Source: Pseudoalteromonas luteoviolacea H33-S
GTDB taxonomy: Bacteria > Pseudomonadota > Gammaproteobacteria > Enterobacterales > Alteromonadaceae
Length of the DNA stretch: 64,000 bases
Direction: 5' to 3'
Assembly (NCBI RefSeq): GCF_001625695.1
Contig: NZ_AUXY01000056.1
Span: forward strand, 1-64,000
Shown: in pieces, positions 53,811 to 61,600 of the stretch
Position numbering within the stretch: the first letter of the stretch is position 1
Layout: the number at the start of each line of letters is the position of its first letter
Program-made: the position numbers and the translations under genes
The notes under the pieces: model-generated
Seen by the model: only the letters and a program-made list of their open reading frames with translations
What the model was told of the DNA's origin: nothing
The model's database searches: none

Positions 53811-55259
53811 TTAATGGAAATCGTTATGAAATTGCTGTCCTTGCAGCATCGTATCAAGGAAGCCACTTTCCAACCATTTATCAAATACAAAGTCACCATA
53901 TTCATCTTCATACCCAGACGTCTTCGTATATAGCAATTGTTTGCAGCCTACGTTATGCGTTTTTATCTTTGAGCGTTCAGCTGTTCCAATGGAATTCATG
54001 ATTTCTAAAACATTAGGGGCATTATCCCTATGCGATAACTGGTTAAAAATACCGCTTCCAAGTGTGTCACCATTGTTATCAAGTAAAAATGTGTCATCAC
54101 GGACAACAATGAGTGCAGGAAACAATTCATGCGCTTTTAATAGGCTCACAACGCTTTGGTACACAGACTCTATTTGACAGACACCTGCATCGTGTTCGAC
54201 TTGATATTCATACACCTCCTGCGCAGTAAACTCAGCATGTTCTGTATGGGTATAAGCTGTTGCTTTTATAAAGGTTAAACCCCGCCCTCGCTCAATATGA
54301 ACCATTAAAATATAAGCTTCTAAGGCGTCATGGTAGAATGTCTCAAGGTTTTGACCTAAGCGGCTTTGCTGTAACTTTTTTATTTCTCCTTTTTGAAATA
54401 AGCCTGACAATGTTAACTTTCGAAGTGAGGGGTGCGAGCACATATCCAAAAATACCTTTGGAAATATGTAGCCAGGATTTCGTGTCAAATCACCCTCACA
54501 TTGCAAAAAATATTGCGCTTCTTTCAGCTTTGGGAAATTTGAACTCAGTAAATTCTGCACAGAGTCAAGGCTTGGCTCGAGACAGGCCTTACGTTTAAGG
54601 CCGTGCAAAACCTCAATATCTAAACATGTGAGATTATTTAACACTATTGGTTCATTTAACTTAAAGAATCCAGATATTTCTAAGTTAGACAAATTCGGCA
54701 TTTTCTTCAGAAGCTTTGTCACATCTCCCACAGAGCCATTGGACCAAGTACCATTAAAAAGTAATTCCGTAGACCCTAACCACAGTACTTTTAACCTCGG
54801 ATACCATCCTTTAGATAAAACCTCTGTAACCAAAGAATAATCCATTGGATCAACGTCACTGTTGATTGGCGAATATTCTGCACTCGAAGTACCTACAAAT
54901 AAACGCTGCACATCTTTTGAGAAAGAAGACTGGATATACGCCTCAAAAATATCTAAGTGATGTGCGCCCATTACGAATAAGAAGCTACATAAGTCGTCAT
55001 ATGTTGGTTTGGTTGTTACATAACGACACGGTGGCAAAGGCTTTGCACCTAACCACCACTTTCTATGACCCTGTGCTCCCTCACTAAAGCCTTTATGTTC
55101 ATCAGGAAATCTAAGCACCAAATCAAGAAAGGCCATATCCTGCTTTGCAACCAGCGGACTTTTAAGATAGAGCAAACGTTTAAGCATCACTTTTATACCA
55201 AAGATTTTCGTACTCACATCGGCTCTAACACAATAACTTTGGAAAAGTTTCTCTAACAT
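53811..55259 (-). CDS. LRR-like cytosolic protein (STM4015-like style)
   Basis: This 482-residue protein has no signal peptide. Residues ~110-340 carry irregular leucine-rich repeats: RLKVLWLGSTELLF, MPNLSNLEISGFFKL, NNLTCLDIEVLHGL, FPKLKEAQYFLQC, HPSLRKLTLSGLF. This style recalls the STM4015/TIGR02996-type LRR proteins. The C-terminal ~140 residues are a separate alpha/beta domain (ECG-like ALIVVRDDTFLLDNNGD). AAGGA precedes the ATG. It stands alone on the minus strand. The role is unknown; a protein-binding scaffold is likely. Confidence 0.75.
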   Translation of the reverse strand: MLEKLFQSYCVRADVSTKIFGIKVMLKRLLYLKSPLVAKQDMAFLDLVLRFPDEHKGFSEGAQGHRKWWLGAKPLPPCRYVTTKPTYDDLCSFLFVMGAHHLDIFEAYIQSSFSKDVQRLFVGTSSAEYSPINSDVDPMDYSLVTEVLSKGWYPRLKVLWLGSTELLFNGTWSNGSVGDVTKLLKKMPNLSNLEISGFFKLNEPIVLNNLTCLDIEVLHGLKRKACLEPSLDSVQNLLSSNFPKLKEAQYFLQCEGDLTRNPGYIFPKVFLDMCSHPSLRKLTLSGLFQKGEIKKLQQSRLGQNLETFYHDALEAYILMVHIERGRGLTFIKATAYTHTEHAEFTAQEVYEYQVEHDAGVCQIESVYQSVVSLLKAHELFPALIVVRDDTFLLDNNGDTLGSGIFNQLSHRDNAPNVLEIMNSIGTAERSKIKTHNVGCKQLLYTKTSGYEDEYGDFVFDKWLESGFLDTMLQGQQFHNDFH

Positions 55260-55394
55260 ACTACGTCCTTGTAAATTACTTCTTTTTTCAACTGTACTTC
55301 ATACTGAAATATATATAAATATAAAGTATCGTAAAGTTAATATCGCGTTTGTTTACTCATAAAAATATAGCCTTACTATACTAAATATAATTTT

Positions 55395-57194
55395 TCACCT
55401 ATTAGCTTGATGGCTGATATATTTAAAAACTGCATCGAGCGCAATGTCATTACCATTAAAGTAATCATCTGCATCTAATGCAATTGGCATATCTGGCGCT
55501 ATCCAAATACGGTGATCTTCTGCACTACTTTTTTGATGAAACTGCGATGAAATAATCCCTTTTTGACCACTGTAAGGCAGCGTAAACCAGCCTGCTTCGC
55601 CTATTGTATTGGGTCTTGTCCCCGAGGGTTCACCAACTATGATCGGATCGGTAACCTCTAATAATCGCACTAATAAATCATGGCCCGCAGAATAGGTATT
55701 ACGCCCTGCTATAATAAAAAACTTTCCATCAGGGTTGAGCGCTTCAAATAGTACGGCTGTTTTAATCATCGGTGCTAGCAAAGAGCCATTTCCACCACTG
55801 TTATGCCTCAAATCTAAAATAAAGTGCTTAACCTCTTTATTTAGCAATCGCTGCTGAAGGCGTTTGTTAAAGTCTTTTAAACTTTCGCCTTGTGTATTTT
55901 GAACCTGATTAAATTGCACATAGAGACTTTGCTGTTTTAAAAACTCCTTGTCAAAATAAGCCGTTGTTACATTTTGTAGATATAAAGGAGTTAACTGTTT
56001 TTTGCCAAGCTTTGGTAGTTTTGGAAAGCCATTAAAGTTCATTTTTTGACTCTGTGGTTTAATGTCTATGATCACTCCTTTTGAGGATAACAAAGTGAGA
56101 GTTAAAGGGTCATGCTCATTAAACACGCCTAGTCCTTCTAACACAGGCAGTAGACTTAAATAATAAGGCCCCTGCCACAGGCGCTGCATAGTGTTGTCTT
56201 TGGCATTCACAGCATCTGTCATTTTAAGTACATCAACTGTGTCTAGACCATTAAACTTAATCACTTTATGGCCTATATACTGTTGATACTCATCGTTCGC
56301 CGCAACAATATAAAGTCCATCGCGAAACTGATAAAACTGCATGGGTAATTGAGTAAAGTTTCCTTTTTTGCCCCAGGCGGGCACAAAGAAGTTATGGCCA
56401 TTGTTAACCATGGCTAACAAACGCATAAATTCAAATACTATTTGGCTATCAGTTAAACGTGGGATCTCGCTATAAATTGCTTCAACTTTAGCGTTAAATT
56501 CAATCTCAGTGACGCTGTGAAACGGGTTGGCATGCAATCGATTAATCTCAGCAACTAAGTAGGCTAGATCGTAGCGCCAACCTTCAACTGGGTTTTTAAA
56601 TGAACGTGCTACACCAACAAGATCTTGATACCAACTTTTTTGATGGAATTGTGTAAAGTGTTGATCTGCACCTTTAGTAAATAAACTGGTGCCAGCCAAC
56701 TTAGGTTTATCATCCCAGCGGTGATTAAGTGCTTTAGTTAACCAATATTTTGTTTCAGCCTCTTCATCTAACTGAGCGTACAATCTTGCGATCGTCACCA
56801 TTAGATCATTAGGGTTACTAGAATTGCCTTTAATACCATGAACCCTTACACCTAAGGCCAGCGCTTGTTTAAATGAATGAATCGCTGCTCGAAAATCTTG
56901 AAACTGTCTCTGTGCGATACCAAGTAAATACCATATCTCACCATCATTTTGATATTGTTCAGCTAATTTTAAAAGTAATGGTAACGCCTCCTTAAAATTG
57001 CCATCTCGTGTTAGACTCTTTGCCTGATTTCGCAACTTATAATACGCAATACTGTCGTGACTAAATTCAAGTGATGCATCAATCTTGTGCGCATCATTAC
57101 TCATGCTTAAAGTCGTTGTTTTTGTTGAGGCGGCAATTGTCGAGCCAATATTGAAAAAGGATAATAAAAGAATACAAACAGTAAACAGGTGCAT
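55395..57194 (-). CDS. Exported TPR protein with S41 peptidase-like domain
   Basis: This 599-residue protein has a Sec signal (1-22), two to three TPR units (~50-135: AKSLTRDGNFKEALPLLLKL, GEIWYLLGIAQRQFQDFRAA) and a C-terminal S41 (tail-specific protease) domain: KHFILDLRHNSGGNGSLLAP, the nucleophile Ser in GRNTYSAGHDLLVRL, and PIIVGEPSGTRPNTIGEAGWF. The catalytic Ser is present; the Lys four residues on, common in CtpA-type enzymes, is not obvious, so it may use the tricorn-type triad. GGAG precedes the ATG. It is divergent from a membrane AraC-type regulator, which probably controls it. Confidence 0.88.
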   Translation of the reverse strand: MHLFTVCILLLSFFNIGSTIAASTKTTTLSMSNDAHKIDASLEFSHDSIAYYKLRNQAKSLTRDGNFKEALPLLLKLAEQYQNDGEIWYLLGIAQRQFQDFRAAIHSFKQALALGVRVHGIKGNSSNPNDLMVTIARLYAQLDEEAETKYWLTKALNHRWDDKPKLAGTSLFTKGADQHFTQFHQKSWYQDLVGVARSFKNPVEGWRYDLAYLVAEINRLHANPFHSVTEIEFNAKVEAIYSEIPRLTDSQIVFEFMRLLAMVNNGHNFFVPAWGKKGNFTQLPMQFYQFRDGLYIVAANDEYQQYIGHKVIKFNGLDTVDVLKMTDAVNAKDNTMQRLWQGPYYLSLLPVLEGLGVFNEHDPLTLTLLSSKGVIIDIKPQSQKMNFNGFPKLPKLGKKQLTPLYLQNVTTAYFDKEFLKQQSLYVQFNQVQNTQGESLKDFNKRLQQRLLNKEVKHFILDLRHNSGGNGSLLAPMIKTAVLFEALNPDGKFFIIAGRNTYSAGHDLLVRLLEVTDPIIVGEPSGTRPNTIGEAGWFTLPYSGQKGIISSQFHQKSSAEDHRIWIAPDMPIALDADDYFNGNDIALDAVFKYISHQANR

Positions 57195-57332
57195 AACGTC
57201 TCCAAAGCACTTTATTAATGCACTTATATTAACAAAGCATGTATCTAGTTCGTCTCAAATCAGGATTTAGGACTTTTACAAAAAGAAATGTAAACCCATG
57301 ATATTTAAACTAATAATTTAAAAAGCGAATCT

Positions 57333-58400
57333 ATGATTGATTTCATCATGATAAAACCCGTAAACCTTTTGCAATGCTTGTTTATTTTTTTAGGTATATT
57401 CGGCACACTTTTATTGTGGGGCCAAAAGCGACTTCAAGGTGTAGCAGCATTACTACTCTACTACAGCGTATTGATGCTACTTAACCTACTAGAAGAACTA
57501 AACATCACAAAGCCACTGTTTTTTATCACCCCAGCACTGACACTTTTACTTGGGCCAATTTTATATTTTATGAGCCGCCAAATGGTAGGATTTTATTTTC
57601 AAGCTAATTGGCGAGTTATATGTCATATTGTTCCAACTTTAATGGCTTTGCCTTTTACACACCACACCCAAGTTGTTATTGCTATTGCGACGATTAGCCA
57701 GCTAATTTACATCTACCAAAGTGAAAAACTACTTAACAAATTTAATTGGTCAATTTTTAATACGCGTTCCGATGCTGAAAACCTTCAATTATGCTGGTTA
57801 AATTATACGCTCATGATGCTTGCGTTTATATTTATCATTGATCTTGTCAGACTAAATGTTCGCAGCCTGACTAGCGAAGTAGTTTATTATCATTGGTATT
57901 TTATCGACCTTGCCTTAATTTTTTGTATTTTATGCTTTATGGTATTAAGACTCTCGAGACAAAGCCAACTAAATGGTCAAGCAGAACCTCCTGCGATTTC
58001 TGATACAGTCCATCTTCATAAAACCTTAGAAGAATTAAATAACTCAGAGCTCGCTCAAAAATTGTTTGATGAAATCCACCAAGCTGTCATGGCGGACTCT
58101 CTGTATTTACAGGCAAAGTTAAGCGTCAATGATATATGTGCTCGCACCCAAATCAAAACCAAAGATATCTCGTGGGCAATCAATACAGCCACAAATAAAA
58201 ACTTTAATGACTATGTCAATGAATTGAGAGTGAAAGAAGTGCAAAAACAATTATCAGCTCGAAGGTCGTCGCAATATACTTTATTAGACATTGCCTTTAA
58301 CGCCGGGTTTAACTCTAAATCAGCGTTTAACTCAGCATTTAAACGATTTACCAACATGACTCCAAGTGCATATGCCAAGCTCCATACAAGAGGGGAATAG
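57333..58400 (+). CDS. AraC-family regulator with N-terminal membrane domain
   Basis: This 355-residue protein has about seven hydrophobic helices in residues ~5-220 (LLQCLFIFLGIFGTLLLW, PALTLLLGPILYFMS, YHWYFIDLALIFCILCFM) and a C-terminal double helix-turn-helix of the AraC type (~250-350: LSVNDICARTQIKTKDISWA, TLLDIAFNAGFNSKSAFNSAF, FKRFTNMTPSAY). Such proteins sense a signal in the membrane and bind DNA directly. It is divergent (138-bp gap) from the TPR-S41 gene, its likely target. An internal Met at residue 6 is an alternative start. Confidence 0.92.
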   Translation: MIDFIMIKPVNLLQCLFIFLGIFGTLLLWGQKRLQGVAALLLYYSVLMLLNLLEELNITKPLFFITPALTLLLGPILYFMSRQMVGFYFQANWRVICHIVPTLMALPFTHHTQVVIAIATISQLIYIYQSEKLLNKFNWSIFNTRSDAENLQLCWLNYTLMMLAFIFIIDLVRLNVRSLTSEVVYYHWYFIDLALIFCILCFMVLRLSRQSQLNGQAEPPAISDTVHLHKTLEELNNSELAQKLFDEIHQAVMADSLYLQAKLSVNDICARTQIKTKDISWAINTATNKNFNDYVNELRVKEVQKQLSARRSSQYTLLDIAFNAGFNSKSAFNSAFKRFTNMTPSAYAKLHTRGE

Positions 58401-58684
58401 TGCAAATAGATTTATGTCATCTCTTTTTAATTTTAAATCGTTAAGTATGACGTTATAATCATACATACATTCAGAATAAAAGCAGATGACATATAAAGCA
58501 TCATCCAAAAATATAAACATTAAGAATAATATGGAACTTTTTACTTACCCAGTATTTCTAGTCAAAATAAAATCCCAAAAAAACTCAACACATCATGAGT
58601 TAATGATAAAAATCATATAATAAAAAATATAATAAGACCTACATAAAATTCAAACAAACACCACAGTAGTCAAAAGGACGTAAA

Positions 58685-61600
58685 TTGATATTAAATAATT
58701 TAAAACAAAAGCATGGTCCCCTTGCTTATTTAGCACTTTGCACATTTTTAAGTGCATGTGGGGGGAGTGAAAAAAGTGCGGATGCTATTGGAAGTAATAA
58801 CAACTCGAGTCAAGTAACTGACAGCAATAGCAATAGCAATAGCAATAGCAATAGCAATAGCAATATTTCAGAGAATAACAATAAGAACAATCAAGCACCT
58901 CAAGTAAGTATTTCTGGTGATTCGATGGTTGTAGAGCAATTACCCATCACATTGGATTCGAATGCAACAGATAGCGATGGTGAAATAAGTCAATATAGTT
59001 GGCGCTATGATAAAGACTTACTTAAGGCTGAAAGCGATGATACATCAAAGTTAACGATAACCAGTAAGAACATCTTAGAAAACATTGATACCCAAATCAC
59101 TTTGATTGTGACAGATAACCTAGGCGCACAAACATCGACAGCCCACACATTAACAATTGAAGCGCTACCCAATGTTGGTGCTGAAGTGTCTATCACAGGC
59201 CCTCAACAAGTTGAAGAAAGACAGAGCTTTGCTTTACAAGGCACTGCAAAAGATACCGATGGCGGCGATATCCAAAGCTACCAATGGTCGTATGATGGTA
59301 ATGCGCCATTAACCTTATATAACTACCAAACTCAGAGTTTAGGTGTCTACTCTGCTGATATACGAGAAGACACCACAGTCACATTTAAGCTTGAAGTGAC
59401 CGACAACCAAGGGCTCACAACCAGCACCACACACCCTGTCGAAGTAACCGCGATTACCCAGCAATTAACACTCACAGGTAAAGTGACAGATCAGCCCATA
59501 GCTCATGCTAATGTTGAACTCACTTTTGATGGCCAAACCTTCACAACACAAGCAGATGAAACAGGCGTCTACCAATTAGAATTCGAATATGATGAATCAC
59601 AATCGAGTAAGCTTGCAAAACTCAGAGCTACCGGTAGCCAAGCACATGATAACGAAAATATTGAGTTTATCTCTCAGCTTGGGGATTTAGCCCAGCTAAC
59701 ATCTAAAGCCGCTAACGATATGCAACTCAGTGCAGATGAAGAGTTTGGCGTGAATGTTACCAACATGACTACCGCGGAATATGCATTAATCAAAAGGCAA
59801 ATAAACCAATTAGAAACAACAGATGAACTCATAAAAGCCCGTAAAAATGTAGAGCCTGCGGAGAAAATGCGCTTAGCTAAGCTAATAAAAGCGGTCGTTG
59901 ATCATAACGTCGCGCTGCCTTCAGATATCGAAAATACGCTTGAATTAGTAGAAAATGAAGAGTCGGCAAATGCAGCTATTGCACAGTTAGAGGCTGAACA
60001 AGCAGAATTACTAGCGCAAATTCAAGCTGCTATAGAGCAAGATAGTGATTTGGTTCAAACCGCTGAGGTAGCAACACCTGGGCAATATGATTTAACCGAA
60101 CTTCGCTACTTTGATGGCTTCAGTGCCTCTATTAGCCTTGAGTCTGATGGCATTGGCTCCTTTGCAGGTTTGGCCAATAGTGAATTTACTTGGCAACAAA
60201 ACAATGGCCTTGTCAGTATCGTTTTTGACCAACCAATACTATTTGAAGCGCTCAATTTAGAGCTATTTGGAATGAGCTTAAAAGTCATTGAAAGCCATGA
60301 CAATATACATATGGTGGAAGTGGTATTGCTACCAAACAATACCGAGCAAGGACCTGAGCCATTCATCGCTAGGCTTGCCGATGAACAGGCACTTATTCAG
60401 CCTAACGTGGATGAATTCATAGGCGAGTGGTCATTACAACTGTCACGAAATAATTCACCAAATCAATCCTTGCTCCTAAATTTTGTCGGCGACAATTTAG
60501 TTGAGCTAAATAATGGTCATGACATTACAGAAGCTCAGTGGCGATTAGGTGATGACGGTCACACAATTTTGATAGAATCTCCCAATGATGTACTAGCAGT
60601 CAGCATTGTCAGAGAGTTCAAACTCGGTTTACAAGTAATGGTAAACGACGGCCAAGTGACTTCAGGCATAATGGTACGTCATCAAAATATTGATTTTGAT
60701 GATATTAACTACGCAAAAACATGGACACCTTTTAAAACAAAAGGCGATAAACACGCTTTTGTCGTTGACGAAGAGCATAAATTTCACTTTAACTGGCAAA
60801 ATAATGTCAAGGTTGAAAACCAACAGGGCAAGTTAATACGCAGTCACTACCAATTCTCAGGGCAGGACCGCGCGTTTTGTGATGTCGCGCTAGCACAATG
60901 TGAAATCACCAAGAGCCAGACATACGAGTTAATCGCATCATCTGGTAATTTAATTGCGATTCAACACACCGCTTTTGAGCATACAAGTGATTCTGTGGTT
61001 CAAGTTGCGCGCTCTGTGCATATATATAAGTTAAACAATAAACCGATTACCAAGCCTAGGCAGTTTGATGAAACCTTTTTCAGTAATACAACCGCCCCTC
61101 ATTTATTTGTAGGCGCAGTTGAATTATCTGCAAAAAGATACTCTAGGGCTATTAAACTAAGACAAATAGAAAGTTGTCCTCCACAAGCACAAAATGATTG
61201 CCGTCCTAAAATACAATATTACGACGAGACTTATTGGGCTGAACTCGCTGATGGCCATCTTAAATTAACCAACACCGTTAGTAATGCGGTTTTATATCTC
61301 ACTATTGGTAATGCAAACCAAGAAGGCTTTTCTATCTGTGTCAATAATTTTGGTTGCGGCCCACACAGTGGTGACCAGTTCAAATTTGAATGGCCTCATT
61401 TAAATATAAATATCAAGCAAACCGGCCAAGGCTCAGTAGTCCCCACGGTGACTGCGTTTGAGTATGGTAAGGACTTTGAACTTGTTTTAACACCAGATGA
61501 AAATAATGAGCTCATCTACGTGCGTGGCTGTGATGGTGAGTTTATTGATGAAGGGCTAACCACATCAATATTCAAAATCACCAACCCAGTCGAAGACTGT

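Noticed and set aside
58487..58621. 44-codon open frame in the intergenic region before the large lipoprotein
   Set aside because: No ribosome binding site, Lys/Asn/Ile-rich composition expected from AT-rich DNA, and no recognisable motif.
58823..58864. Short tandem repeat as part of a CRISPR-like array
   Set aside because: The unit is 6 bp with no spacers and is in frame inside a coding sequence.
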